A model generated the notes under the pieces. The model was given only the letters and a program-made list of their open reading frames with translations, made no database searches and was not told the origin of the DNA. Made by a program: the position numbers and the translations under genes. Below are positions 17,695 through 30,379 of a stretch of 64,000 nucleotides of DNA, one piece after another. The number at the start of each line of letters is the position of its first letter. Position 1 is the first letter of the stretch. The stretch comes from Desulforegula conservatrix Mb1Pa. Its GTDB lineage: Bacteria; Desulfobacterota; Desulfobacteria; Desulfobacterales; Desulforegulaceae. The stretch is from the NCBI RefSeq assembly GCF_000426225.1, contig NZ_AUEY01000014.1, positions 1 to 64,000 of the forward strand, written 5' to 3'.

Positions 17695-18594
17695 TTACTG
17701 CTTTGGCCATGCGCTGAATCTTTTGGTCTTCCATCTGTTATGAAGCCAGAACCACTGATTTGCATATTTAAGAGAATAATCAGCAACAGCCTTGTTATAC
17801 CTTGCTGTGTTGATCTGGATATCTTCCATATAATCGCCGGTTCTGATCAGTTGAATCTCAGGAAGAAATTCCATTCTGTATCTGCCTTTGTCCCTGACCA
17901 TGAAACCAGGAACAACAGATGCGCCTGTCGCGAGAGCAAGTCTTGCCATACCCTGGGATGTACATGCCTCGTGTCCCATGAAGTCCACAAAAACGCCATT
18001 GCTGTAATTTGCGTTCTGATCTATCAGCATGGCAATCATTTCTCTGTCAGCCAGGGTTTTTGTAATCTTTTCCATGGCATTTCTTACTGGAATAAGCTTA
18101 AGTCCAAGCCTGGTTCTTGATTCATTTATAAATCTGTCAAACGGTTTGAAATCAATCGGACGATATACAACATTTATCGGAGCCTTCATCTTCTGAAAAC
18201 CTGCAATCATAATTTCCCAATTTCCAAGATGGCCAGTGCAGAAGAGAATGCCTTTTTTCTTCTTATGGGCAGCCATTACATGCTCCCACCCATAAATATC
18301 CGCATATTTGCCGAAATTCCTCTTATCCAGCGAGAACCCCCATCCTAATTCAAAAAGAACAAGAATCCACTGTTTAAAGACATCCCTGGCAAGATCCCTG
18401 ATTTCTGTTTTGCTTTTTTTATCAAAAACCATGGAAAGATTTTTCATGGTCAGACTACGGTGCCTTTTGTCCAGATTAAACCAGAGCCTTGCAATCTGAG
18501 ACGCAAGATACTCTCTTGTTTTTACAGGAATTAAACCAAGGCCTCGGATCAATCCGCAAAGAAAATAATAAATAAACTGTTCTTTTAATGGCAT
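17695..18594 (-). CDS. Lipid A biosynthesis (LpxL/HtrB-type) acyltransferase
   Basis: Inner-membrane acyltransferase of 299 aa that would add a secondary acyl chain to Kdo-lipid A or a related precursor. The HX4E catalytic motif is HLGNWE (residues 122-127). The family's DQN block (LIDQNAN) and C-terminal WFWLHNRWKTK are present. One N-terminal hydrophobic segment (about 5-22) anchors it. Length fits LpxL/LpxM (about 300). Which acyl position or donor is used cannot be told. It supports a diderm cell with lipopolysaccharide. It is monocistronic here, with a 234-nt gap to the nifJ terminator. Confidence 0.88.
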   Translation of the reverse strand: MPLKEQFIYYFLCGLIRGLGLIPVKTREYLASQIARLWFNLDKRHRSLTMKNLSMVFDKKSKTEIRDLARDVFKQWILVLFELGWGFSLDKRNFGKYADIYGWEHVMAAHKKKKGILFCTGHLGNWEIMIAGFQKMKAPINVVYRPIDFKPFDRFINESRTRLGLKLIPVRNAMEKITKTLADREMIAMLIDQNANYSNGVFVDFMGHEACTSQGMARLALATGASVVPGFMVRDKGRYRMEFLPEIQLIRTGDYMEDIQINTARYNKAVADYSLKYANQWFWLHNRWKTKRFSAWPKQ

Positions 18595-18768
18595 TTAAAA
18601 ATCCTTTTTATAACTGAATTATATTAGGGTTTTATTTATACTCTTATTGATTAAAAATTCACCCTAATTCAGATATATTTTTAACAATCGTTGATCAGGT
18701 GATCAGAAACCATTTTAAAAAAATATTTTTTTAGATTTCATAATTTAACGAGAACATAGCCAATAAAA

Positions 18769-18800
18769 AAGGCTGTTTCACATAAAGTGAAACAGCCTTT
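18769..18800 (-). terminator. Rho-independent terminator of nifJ
   Basis: An 11-bp perfect stem GGCTGTTTCAC/GTGAAACAGCC with a 5-nt loop, followed on the minus strand by TTTTTTATTGG. It starts about 30 nt after the nifJ stop. T-runs on both sides mean it could work in both directions. Confidence 0.9.
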
Positions 18801-18828
18801 ATATTCAAATATATATCAGACTAACAGG

Positions 18829-22383
<3,555 letters not shown>

Positions 22384-22639
22384 TTAAGCTTTAAACAAAA
22401 ACATGGAAAAAGCGTAGGGCCTATTCGCTGCAATGCGTTTTACACGGCCCGGACATTTGCCACCTTAACTCTGCCTGAAGCCTAACCTTATATATGTGTT
22501 CACCGTTCAATGACGGATCAAGTCTTGAAGCAATTAAGTTCTACTTATCAAAAAACACAATTGAATTGCGTCCATAACCTGTTTTTTAAAAGAATGTCAA
22601 TAATATTCAAGGAGATCCGACAATATTCTTACCACCCGT

Positions 22640-23704
22640 TCAACAAGGAATTGCCACACACACTTCATCATCCATCATCTCAACTGCATGCTGCATTGCC
22701 CTCCGGTACTCCTTAAGTCTTTCATTTAATGAATTGTCATTAAGTGAGAGAATGGAAATTGCCAGTAATGCCGCATTTTTAGCGCCTGCCCGGCCTATCG
22801 CGGTTGTAGCAACCGGTACACCGCCAGGCATCTGAACGACTGAAAAGAGAGAATCAAGACCGCCGAGATCCGAAGTCTGCATTGGAACACCTATTACAGG
22901 AATTGTTGTCATGGAAGCCATTACGCCTGCCAGATGAGCTGACTTTCCTGCTGCTGCAATTACTATTTGCAGGCCTCTGTCAGTAGCTTCCCTGGCAAAA
23001 GCATGTGCTCTTTCAGGAGTTCTATGTGCTGAAATAATTCTGACTTCATGGGGTATTCCAAAATCGTCCAGAACATTTATGCATTCTTTCATTGCATCCA
23101 TATCTGACTTGCTTCCCATGACCACAGCAATTTTGGGAGCCCTGTTCATTTTATAGTTGGTCTTTTTATAGATGGAAGAATTCAAGAGATTAAGATTATT
23201 CTGCCTGACCCTTCCGGCAAAAGCCGACAAATCTTCAGTCACAGGCTCAAGCATTAAGGCGTCTTCATCATTTTTTATTATTGTTCCTGAAGGTACGGAT
23301 CTTTTTTCAGGAATCACGGCATTCTCCACAAGAGCCTTATGCATAACAACAGTGCCGTCTCCCACTGACGCTTTGAATACAACACTGCCGAATCCTATAA
23401 AACACTCTTTTCCTATTTCACATGGCCCATGGACTATTGCTGAATGTGAAACCGAAGAACCTTTTCCTATTTTTAAGGTGGATCCTGCAAGCGCGTGTAT
23501 GACAACATTATCCTGAATGTTTACATCGTCTTCAATTATCATCGGAGCAACATGGTTGTTGTGGTCAGCTTCATCAGATCTTATTACGGCGTTGGGCCCG
23601 ACAAATACATTTGCGCCTATTTCCACATTGCCGATTATAACTGCGGAGGGATGAATATAAGCCGATTTTGATATCACAGGTTTATATGTATTATTCTCGC
23701 CCAT
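22640..23704 (-). CDS. purE: Fusion of gamma-carbonic anhydrase and PurE (N5-CAIR mutase)
   Basis: One 354-aa chain with two full domains. Residues 8-150 are a left-handed beta-helix of the gamma-carbonic anhydrase family. Arg42/Asp44 (VIRSDE), Gln64 and the three zinc histidines His70, His87 and His92 (NIQDNVVIH, VSHSAIVHG) are all in place. After a ~35-residue linker, residues 188-354 are complete PurE (VMGSKSDMDAM, SAHRTP 225-230, AAGKSAHLAG, VPVATTAIG). PurE shifts or adds the carboxyl group in purine synthesis. No good internal start for PurE alone is seen (no ribosome-binding site before Met186). AAGGAG precedes ATG. No purK is nearby. A domain hydrating CO2 joined to a carboxylating enzyme suggests local CO2/bicarbonate supply (inference). 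Confidence 0.92.
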   Translation of the reverse strand: MGENNTYKPVISKSAYIHPSAVIIGNVEIGANVFVGPNAVIRSDEADHNNHVAPMIIEDDVNIQDNVVIHALAGSTLKIGKGSSVSHSAIVHGPCEIGKECFIGFGSVVFKASVGDGTVVMHKALVENAVIPEKRSVPSGTIIKNDEDALMLEPVTEDLSAFAGRVRQNNLNLLNSSIYKKTNYKMNRAPKIAVVMGSKSDMDAMKECINVLDDFGIPHEVRIISAHRTPERAHAFAREATDRGLQIVIAAAGKSAHLAGVMASMTTIPVIGVPMQTSDLGGLDSLFSVVQMPGGVPVATTAIGRAGAKNAALLAISILSLNDNSLNERLKEYRRAMQHAVEMMDDEVCVAIPC

Positions 23705-23743
23705 TGTTAGCTCCTTAAATATGGAAGACCCGGTTTAACACAA

Positions 23744-23788
23744 TAAAAAAAGGCCAGAACCTGTATGAAACATACAGACTCTGGCCTT
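23744..23788 (-). terminator. Rho-independent terminator or attenuator upstream of the CA-PurE gene
   Basis: Two stacked 7-bp stems, AGGCCAG/CTGGCCT and CTGTATG/CATACAG, with a 3x3 internal loop and AAA apical loop, followed on the minus strand by TTTTTTTATTG. It lies 40 nt before the ATG of the CA-PurE gene. It either ends a transcript from 24127-24495 or acts as an attenuator for purE. Confidence 0.8.
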
Positions 23789-24126
23789 ACATTCCTAAAA
23801 AGCATCCCGGATTTTTATAAAATCCGATATCCTTTTGAACTCTGGGGCTTATTTTGATATTCAGAAATTAACGAATATCGATTTTAAATCGATCCAAACG
23901 CCTTGCTGTAAGCAACACATCCAGATCGCTTCATAGGCTGTTGACCACAAATGAATTTATATGTCAAATGAAAAATGTGGTTATACTTTATTTTTAGTTG
24001 GTTTGAAGTCGTCTTTTGCTTGTAAACAAGCATCAATTCTTGCATCCAATCCCTTCAGAAATTTGTGGGGCCAAACATCCCACCGCAATCACAAATCCGA
24101 ATTATAAAATCTGCAATGATCAGGGC
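23789..24126 (-). other. Structured leader or spacer, 338 nt, no gene assigned
   Basis: Between the DUF2294 stop and the terminator at 23744. Several hairpins can be drawn: CGGATTTT/AAAATCCG (near 23815-23835), ATCGATTT/AAATCGAT (near 23878-23893), and GATATT/AATATC arms that overlap the latter. No known riboswitch core was recognised. It could be a noncoding RNA ending at the terminator, or the regulated leader of the CA-PurE gene. Confidence 0.35.
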
Positions 24127-24495
24127 CTATGGAATCTGTTTTTCCAATATGAAGATAATAACCCTTTCACCTGTTATTGTGCTAATGTCTGTGTGAAGAC
24201 TTTTGACCTTGCAATTCATGATGCCCTCAATTTCCTTTTCCATCAAAGGTCTTCCGCTTTCAAGAAGCTTGACCCTGACCTGCTTGATAAGCTCCCTTCC
24301 GCTCGCATTATCCTGATGCATTGCGAGCTGATGTTCTGCTGGTGTAAGAACTCCTTTTAAGCGAACCAGAATCATATCCTCAATAATATATGTCCTGGTT
24401 TCGACGGGACCTCTCCCCATATATTCTTTTTCGAATTTTATCATGGCTTCACTGATCAGGGATTCTGCCTGACCTTTGTTTTTTTTGTTAAGCAA
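24127..24495 (-). CDS. DUF2294 family protein
   Basis: A soluble 122-aa protein. The patterns GRGPVETRTYIIEDMILVRL, LTPAEHQLA, GRELIKQVR and VKSLHTDISTITGERVIIF match the DUF2294 family as I know it. The family's biochemical role is undescribed. Start: TTG at 24495 with AAGGAGA 6 nt upstream. It is divergent from guaA (212-nt gap). A transcript from here would run towards the terminator at 23744. The plus-strand frame on the opposite strand is only a shadow. Confidence 0.75.
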   Translation of the reverse strand: MLNKKNKGQAESLISEAMIKFEKEYMGRGPVETRTYIIEDMILVRLKGVLTPAEHQLAMHQDNASGRELIKQVRVKLLESGRPLMEKEIEGIMNCKVKSLHTDISTITGERVIIFILEKQIP

Positions 24496-24707
24496 ATCAA
24501 TCTCCTTGACACACCCCGGATGTGTTACTAACCGGATAAAATATTTAATGGGAATTATGGGGGAAATCCGAATGTTTCAATTGATAATTTACCACCATAT
24601 TTTTATCAAGGCTTTTTGATATTGTATTTTTCAGGGCATTTGCTAAAAATAGGTGCAATTTTGCAAGGGTTACCTTGAAACACCAAATAAATACTTTTGA
24701 GGATTAT

Positions 24708-26237
24708 ATGATAGTTATCATCGATTTCGGATCCCAGTTCAATCAGCTAATAGCAAGGCGTGTGCGTGAGTGCGAGGTTTACTGCCAGATTGAACCGCCA
24801 AACACTCCGATTGAGGCAATAAAGGCCATGAAACCAGAAGGGATAATACTCTCTGGAGGGCCTTCAAGCATATATGACGAACACAGCCCAAAGGTCGACA
24901 GGGCCATATTTGAACTTGGAGTCCCTGTTCTCGGGATATGCTACGGCATGCAATTCATGGTTGATGCACTTGGCGGAAAAGTCGAATCAGCTGAAAAAAG
25001 AGAATACGGATTTGCACGTCTCAAGACAGACAACAAATCAGGACTACTTAAAGACATAGAAGACGACTCTGTATGCTGGATGAGCCACGGGGACTCCAGC
25101 ACCGGCCTTCCTTCAGGGTTTGAAATCACTGCTTCGACAGATAATACTGAAATAGCGGTAATCGAATGCAACAAAAGAAGACTCTACGGAGTTCAGTTTC
25201 ACCCTGAGGTCGAGCATTCCCAGGAAGGAAGAAAAGTTTTAAGCAATTTCCTTTTCAATATTTGTGACTGCAAACGTTCCTGGACAATGAAATCCTTTGT
25301 TGAAGAAGAAATAGCTGAAATCAGAAAAGTAACAAACGGTAAAAAAGTAATCCTCGGCCTTTCCGGAGGAGTCGACTCATCTGTGGCCGCTGTGCTTATT
25401 CACAAAGCAATCGGAGATCATCTGACCTGTATATTTGTAGATAACGGGCTGCTCAGAAAAGACGAAAGAAAAAAACTGGAAGAAACCTTCTCGAATAATT
25501 TCCACATGAACATAATATATGTGGACGCCAGTAAAAAATTTCTGGGTGCCCTTGAAGGCGTTACAGACCCTGAAAAAAAGAGAAAGATCATAGGCGCTCT
25601 GTTCATAGAAGTCTTTGACGAAGAAGCGTCAAAAATTAAAGATGCGGAATTTTTGGCCCAGGGCACCCTTTATCCTGACATTATCGAATCAAAATCAGCC
25701 TTTGGCGGCCCGACCGCAGTGATCAAATCCCATCACAATGTTGGTGGTCTTCCTGAAGACATGAAACTAAAGCTTATCGAGCCTTTAAAGCATCTATTCA
25801 AGGATGAGGTAAGGGCACTCGGCGAGGAACTGGGACTCACAGAAGAAATGGTCTGGCGTCAGCCTTTTCCCGGCCCTGGGCTTTCCATAAGAATACTCGG
25901 AGAAGTGACCGAAAAACGCCTTGCCATACTTCGTGAAGCAGATTCAATCCTTCTTGAAGAAATAAGAAATGCCGGATTTTACAGAAAGCTCTGGCAATCC
26001 TTTGCCGTCCTCCTTCCTGTAAAAAGCGTCGGCGTAATGGGAGACAAGAGAACATACGAAAATTGCATCGCTATCCGCGCAGTGAACAGCATAGATGCCA
26101 TGACTGCGGATTGGGCAAGACTTCCGCATGATCTTCTCGCAAAAATATCCAACAGATTAATAAATGAGGTTTCTGGCGTTAACAGGGTGGTTTATGACAT
26201 CAGTTCAAAACCTCCGGGAACAATTGAGTGGGAGTAG
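24708..26237 (+). CDS. guaA: GMP synthase (glutamine-hydrolysing)
   Basis: Converts XMP to GMP with ATP and glutamine; last step of GMP synthesis. An ATG at 24708 (TGAGGAT upstream) gives 509 aa beginning [10 protein letters not shown], as in other GuaA proteins. An in-frame TTG at 24675 would add eleven unneeded residues. The N-terminal class I glutaminase has Cys78 (GICYGMQ) and the HPE pair (QFHPEVEHS). The ATP-pyrophosphatase domain has the PP-loop [11 protein letters not shown]. The C-terminal dimerisation domain ends KPPGTIEWE, the canonical GuaA terminus. The next gene starts 6 nt downstream. With the PurE fusion nearby, this is a second purine gene on the opposite strand. Confidence 0.97.
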   Translation: MIVIIDFGSQFNQLIARRVRECEVYCQIEPPNTPIEAIKAMKPEGIILSGGPSSIYDEHSPKVDRAIFELGVPVLGICYGMQFMVDALGGKVESAEKREYGFARLKTDNKSGLLKDIEDDSVCWMSHGDSSTGLPSGFEITASTDNTEIAVIECNKRRLYGVQFHPEVEHSQEGRKVLSNFLFNICDCKRSWTMKSFVEEEIAEIRKVTNGKKVILGLSGGVDSSVAAVLIHKAIGDHLTCIFVDNGLLRKDERKKLEETFSNNFHMNIIYVDASKKFLGALEGVTDPEKKRKIIGALFIEVFDEEASKIKDAEFLAQGTLYPDIIESKSAFGGPTAVIKSHHNVGGLPEDMKLKLIEPLKHLFKDEVRALGEELGLTEEMVWRQPFPGPGLSIRILGEVTEKRLAILREADSILLEEIRNAGFYRKLWQSFAVLLPVKSVGVMGDKRTYENCIAIRAVNSIDAMTADWARLPHDLLAKISNRLINEVSGVNRVVYDISSKPPGTIEWE

Positions 26238-26243
26238 TGAAAA

Positions 26244-27251
26244 ATGAGACTCTACGAAGATGATAAAGAAGAAATAAGACCGAGTTTCAGTTTTGGTGAT
26301 GAAAAGGATAACAGCCTCACTGTTCATGAACAGGGCGGCGACAAATATTATGAAGAAAGATTAGGCAGAACTGTTGATCCTGTAAGCAAAGTTCAGACAA
26401 AGCTGAATATTGTAGCCATCATTATTCCGTGCATAGTCACAATTGCAATACTGGTAATGTATTTTCAGATAAAAAATGAACTCACATCAATTCAGAATTC
26501 TGGATCAACTGAGCTGAAGAATCTTTCTGCGGAGCTTCAGCAGAAGGTGACAAATCTTGAAACAAGACTTGCAACAGTAGAGCAGAAGATAACCGCTGAC
26601 CTTGAGACGACCACTGCATCTGTAAAAGATCTCAATGCCAAGATACAGAGCAAGCCGGATAAAAAGGATTTCGACGCGTTTAATGCCCAGGCTACGTCAA
26701 AACTTGAGCAGATTCAGAAATCAGCTTCTGAAACAGCCGCTTCAACTGCTGACAAAATCAAGAAAGACGTTGAGGCAAGCGTTGGTCAGATGCAAAATAG
26801 TGTCAATGCTGCGGTCAAATCCGTCAATGACATTGAGAAAAGCGTCAAGCCTGAAATAGAATCATTAAAGGGATCAGTATCTGAAGCCACAAGCATTGCA
26901 AAAACTGCTCAGAAAGAGGCAGCGAGTTTAAAATCAAGCGGATTTGCCACAGCCGATGACATCAGAAAAGAAACAGCCCGCCTTGAAACAAAAATCAAGG
27001 AACTTGAGCAGAAAATCGCAAAGCAGCCAAAATCAGCACCTGCAGCCATTGCCCCTGCACCAGTTTCAAAATCGTCTAAAAGCGCTGTAACCGAGCCAAA
27101 ACAGGAGCCGGCCGCAAAGCAAAAAACTGTGAAACCGGCTGCTCCTGAGCCTGAAGCAAATTTTGAAGAGCCGATTCCGGATATTGATGAAGCACCACCT
27201 GTCCCAAAGCCGTCAAAAGCAAAGGGCGGCATTAACGAGCAAAATCTGTAG
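26244..27251 (+). CDS. Single-pass membrane coiled-coil protein
   Basis: Unrecognised protein of 335 aa. The N-terminal ~52 residues are acidic and cytoplasmic. One membrane helix follows (about 54-76), then a long periplasmic coiled coil (about 80-262) rich in Ala, Lys, Glu and Ser, and an Ala/Pro/Lys-rich tail with EPIPDIDEAPPVP. The topology resembles tethers or cell-envelope organisers. The coiled coil recalls apolipoprotein-like and methyl-accepting repeats, but no signalling motif is present. It begins 6 nt after guaA and is likely co-transcribed; the reason for that pairing is unclear. No catalytic residues are seen. Confidence 0.7.
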   Translation: MRLYEDDKEEIRPSFSFGDEKDNSLTVHEQGGDKYYEERLGRTVDPVSKVQTKLNIVAIIIPCIVTIAILVMYFQIKNELTSIQNSGSTELKNLSAELQQKVTNLETRLATVEQKITADLETTTASVKDLNAKIQSKPDKKDFDAFNAQATSKLEQIQKSASETAASTADKIKKDVEASVGQMQNSVNAAVKSVNDIEKSVKPEIESLKGSVSEATSIAKTAQKEAASLKSSGFATADDIRKETARLETKIKELEQKIAKQPKSAPAAIAPAPVSKSSKSAVTEPKQEPAAKQKTVKPAAPEPEANFEEPIPDIDEAPPVPKPSKAKGGINEQNL

Positions 27252-27276
27252 CCTTCAAATTCTATTGAACTATATG

Positions 27277-27308
27277 CCGTGAACCTGTATATCTTTTCAG
27301 GTTCATGG
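27277..27308 (+). other. Intercistronic hairpin
   Basis: An 11-bp stem CCGTGAACCTG/CAGGTTCATGG (one G-T pair) with a 10-nt loop, 26 nt after the coiled-coil gene. There is no U-run, so it is a terminator only if Rho helps; it may instead protect the upstream mRNA's 3' end. Confidence 0.5.
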
Positions 27309-27375
27309 CAATCTTCATAACCTTCGAGTCACTTCATCTTAAATATTTAAAATCAACCTAATAACAGGTGAGATA

Positions 27376-28185
27376 GTGCAAAAAGACACGTCTAAACCGG
27401 ACTATAAGGCGTTTGACATTCCTGAAATATTAGATTTTCTTTTTCATCCAAGGCAGGATTATTCGACTGAAACGCCTGCCGGAGCCGAAGATTTCATGAT
27501 AAGCACTGAAAAAAATATTTTTTTGGGTGCAAGACTTTTTCAAACAGACGAAAAGCTCCCTATGATTCTTTTTTTTCATGGAAATGGTGAAATAGCATCA
27601 GACTATGATGATCTCGGACCTGTTTACAATAAGCTTGGCATGAATTTTATGGCTGCGGATTACAGAGGATACGGCAAATCGACCGGAAGTCCTACAGTTG
27701 AAGGGATGATGCATGACAGCTTAAAAATATTTGATTTCACAAAAAATCTTATGGCTGAAAGAGGATTCACCGGGCCAATGATTGTAATGGGAAGATCCCT
27801 TGGCAGCGCATCGGCATGCGAGATAGCCCAAAATTACCAAAATGAATTAGACTGTCTCATAATAGAAAGCGGATTCTCAAGGGCCGAGCCTCTTCTGAAA
27901 AGGCTTGGAGCAAGTACTTCAGGCATGTCACCAAAAAAATCTTTTTTTGACAATGCGGATAAATTGGCCAATTTCAAAAAACCGGTACTTATTATTCATG
28001 CTGAATACGATAATATTATACCATATTCAGACGCCCGAGAGCTTTTTGAATCATTACCTGAAGAAACAGACAAAAAGCTTCTTAAAATCAGGGAAGCTGA
28101 TCATAACAGTATTTTTTATTATGGAATGAATGAGTATCTTGAGGCCATACTCAGGATATCCATGAAATGTAATAAAAATATTTAA
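27376..28185 (+). CDS. Alpha/beta hydrolase
   Basis: Soluble serine hydrolase of 269 aa, similar to the abhydrolase/YfhR (BEM46-like) group. The oxyanion motif FFHGNGE (about residues 61-67), the nucleophile elbow GRSLGSA (Ser about 141), the acid (HAEYDNIIP) and the final His (EADHNSIF) are visible. Substrate unknown: esterase or peptidase. Start: GTG at 27376 with AGGTGAG upstream. No signal peptide is apparent. A lipoprotein gene follows after 17 nt in the same direction. Confidence 0.85.
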   Translation: MQKDTSKPDYKAFDIPEILDFLFHPRQDYSTETPAGAEDFMISTEKNIFLGARLFQTDEKLPMILFFHGNGEIASDYDDLGPVYNKLGMNFMAADYRGYGKSTGSPTVEGMMHDSLKIFDFTKNLMAERGFTGPMIVMGRSLGSASACEIAQNYQNELDCLIIESGFSRAEPLLKRLGASTSGMSPKKSFFDNADKLANFKKPVLIIHAEYDNIIPYSDARELFESLPEETDKKLLKIREADHNSIFYYGMNEYLEAILRISMKCNKNI

Positions 28186-28202
28186 GAGGACAATAAAAGT
28201 TC

Positions 28203-28991
28203 ATGAAAAGGTTAAATGCCAATTTAACAATTATTTCTATAATAGTTATTTTTTCCATAACCGGTTGCGGCCTGAATAAAAAAAACCAGGCTTCATCGCC
28301 AGTCTCCAATGAACAGGCCCAGTCAAAATCATCGGAATCAACAGGGCCTTCTTCAAGCTCCATAGATTTTACAAAAACTGATTTAATTCCCCAGAACTAT
28401 CTTGAGGAACCCGGAGTAATTATGGGTACATGGTTTTCTGCAAAAAAATCCGAGGAGCTTAAAGTATCCTTAGACGATCAGATCACAAGAGACAAGGAAT
28501 GCAGAAAATGGCCCGAAGACTGCCTCTCAATTTCATTTCCCGAATCAAAAATAGAACCCATAAGCTTTAAGGCAGTAAGGGGAGATTTCCTGGTTTATGG
28601 TTTCGACACGGACGGTGATGATGTCAAGGAAATAGCCATAGAATCCATTGAAAAAAGGGACTCGGATGTCAAGACCCTCAGAGTAATCAAGCTTATTAAA
28701 GGCGAATTCATCGAGGTTCTGAGAGTCCCCCTGAACGGAACATTCAGCTACGCCTCGGACAGCGGAAACGAGACAGTGGCCTGGGAAAGAAAATATGGCC
28801 TTAAAAGCTCTTTTACAGGTAAAAGACTGGATATAGTTGTTTATCTCAACAAGCCCGAAGATAAAATAACCGGGATAATCCAGCTCAGCGACCTGTTTAT
28901 TTATCAGTGCAAAAAAATCACGGCGGTCTATGATGACAAAAATGCCACCTATGCCATAAAGAGCGCAGACCCTGTTCCCATTGGCAAATAA
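28203..28991 (+). CDS. Lipoprotein of unknown function
   Basis: A 262-aa protein with signal peptide and lipobox ITGC (Cys about residue 21), so probably anchored in the inner or outer membrane on the periplasmic side. A Ser/Gln-rich linker (about 24-52) follows. The folded part contains a FDTDGDDVKEIAI segment, which resembles an Asp-rich calcium-binding or FG-GAP-type loop. No family recognised. It lies 17 nt after the hydrolase and is probably in the same operon. GAGGAC precedes ATG at somewhat long spacing. Confidence 0.7.
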   Translation: MKRLNANLTIISIIVIFSITGCGLNKKNQASSPVSNEQAQSKSSESTGPSSSSIDFTKTDLIPQNYLEEPGVIMGTWFSAKKSEELKVSLDDQITRDKECRKWPEDCLSISFPESKIEPISFKAVRGDFLVYGFDTDGDDVKEIAIESIEKRDSDVKTLRVIKLIKGEFIEVLRVPLNGTFSYASDSGNETVAWERKYGLKSSFTGKRLDIVVYLNKPEDKITGIIQLSDLFIYQCKKITAVYDDKNATYAIKSADPVPIGK

Positions 28992-29014
28992 TGATTATTT
29001 TAGATTAAAAAAAT

Positions 29015-29267
29015 CGGCCTTTTATGGTTAAATTGCAGTAAAAAAGGCCGATTAGTAGGTCGGATTAGAGCGTCCTTTGCTCGTAATCCGACATTGATCC
29101 GAATAACTCTGGCGGGTCACTTTTTGAAAAAAGCTCCGCAAAAACTTTTAGATTTAGAGTCATAGTAGAGAGAAAATATAGAGGCATCTGCGCTTAAATA
29201 ATAAAAATACGAAATTTTAGAAGGCTTTTGGTAACTTTTTACAAAAAGTTACCCCAAACAATGCGCC
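29015..29267 (+). repeat. Family-1 dispersed repeat, copy C (diverged)
   Basis: About 253 bp sharing the GCGGGTCACTTTTTG...AAAGCTCCGCAAAAACTTTTA core and the right hairpin AACTTTTTACAAAAAGTT. Its left arm matches copy B: AAAAAAGGCCGATTAGTAGG followed by the palindrome GTCGGATTAGAGC...GCTCGTAATCCGAC. The ends are worn and no target duplication remains. The paired AATCGGCC/GGCCGATT at its left edge may serve as a terminator for the lipoprotein gene. Confidence 0.7.
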
Positions 29268-29286
29268 TATTAATAACTAATATTTC

Positions 29287-30237
29287 TTATTTTATTCCCC
29301 TGACCGGAGAAGATGAAGTCTTTTTTTGATCAGATCTATTCTGACTTATGAAAACACCTGCAAAAACCAGAGCAGAAGCAAGATACTGCCACTTTGTAAA
29401 TCTCTCACCAAGAATAACCCAACCCATAATCATTCCAAGCACTGGTATCAGATTCGTAAAAGCCGATGCCTGATTTGCAGGAATAATACTTACTCCATAA
29501 TTATAAAGTCCATATGCGGCCATGCTGACAGCAATACCCAGATAAAGAATGGTCAGAGTCGCGCCAGGATGAATCTCGGTGGGTATGCTCTCTGGTCTGA
29601 AAAAAAGAAAAACCCCGAAAAAAATAGCACCGATAAAGCTTTGAAAACTGGTTAAAAAAACAGGAGAATATCTGTCACTCAGATATTTAAGAGAAACTGT
29701 ATACCCAGTAGCGCAGATCATTGCCATAAATTCCAGAAGATTACCGAGAAAAGGATTTGGTGCTTCTGCGGTTGCCTCCCCTGCTACGCTAAGCCATGAA
29801 ACTCCTGCAATGGCAATTATAAAACCAATAACAGATCTAAAACTGATTTTCTCACCAAGAAAAAGCCATGCAGCAAAAGCCACCATAAGCGGAAGCATGG
29901 ATGTTATCATGGCTGACTGTGACGCAGATGTATATTTAAGCGAAAAAGCCTCAAGCACAAAATAGAGACAGGGTTCACATAGCCCCATCAAAAGTAGAAA
30001 TTTCAGGTCACGCTTTCTTATCCTTACTTTTTTGATCTGACGAATGAAAAGAAGAAAACCAGCACTTGCGACAGCCATGCGCCCGAATATTACGAAAAAA
30101 GAATCATAAAACCTGAAAGCGGATTTCATTGCAATAAATGAACTGGCCCAGAAAATCATGGCAATTATCAGCCCAATGATTGCAAGAAGTCCTGATTTGT
30201 GGTTTATTCCTTTGGTTTGTGCAGTTTTTTCTATCAT
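29287..30237 (-). CDS. EamA/DMT-family transporter (second copy)
   Basis: Inner-membrane permease of 316 aa with ten helices in two EamA repeats (IFWASSFIAMKSAF; FLGEKISFRSVIGFIIAIAG; VILGERFTKWQYLASALVF). It is only distantly like the transporter at 9328-10251, so not a recent duplicate. It probably moves a small metabolite; substrate unknown. It stands between a family-1 repeat and rlmN (divergent, 142-nt gap). Confidence 0.86.
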   Translation of the reverse strand: MIEKTAQTKGINHKSGLLAIIGLIIAMIFWASSFIAMKSAFRFYDSFFVIFGRMAVASAGFLLFIRQIKKVRIRKRDLKFLLLMGLCEPCLYFVLEAFSLKYTSASQSAMITSMLPLMVAFAAWLFLGEKISFRSVIGFIIAIAGVSWLSVAGEATAEAPNPFLGNLLEFMAMICATGYTVSLKYLSDRYSPVFLTSFQSFIGAIFFGVFLFFRPESIPTEIHPGATLTILYLGIAVSMAAYGLYNYGVSIIPANQASAFTNLIPVLGMIMGWVILGERFTKWQYLASALVFAGVFISQNRSDQKKTSSSPVRGIK

Positions 30238-30379
30238 AACAATTTGTTTGGCATTTTATAAAATTTAAAATTGAACTCTATTGTCTTTTTTTATGCTTGA
30301 TAAAGAAGAACCGTACAAAAAAAAGAATAAATACAACAAAAAATATAACGACCATTCCCTATAACCGAACAAAGCACAT

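Noticed and set aside
24016-24360. Plus-strand 114-aa ORF.
   Set aside because: It lies antisense to the DUF2294 gene, which has a family match and a ribosome-binding site.
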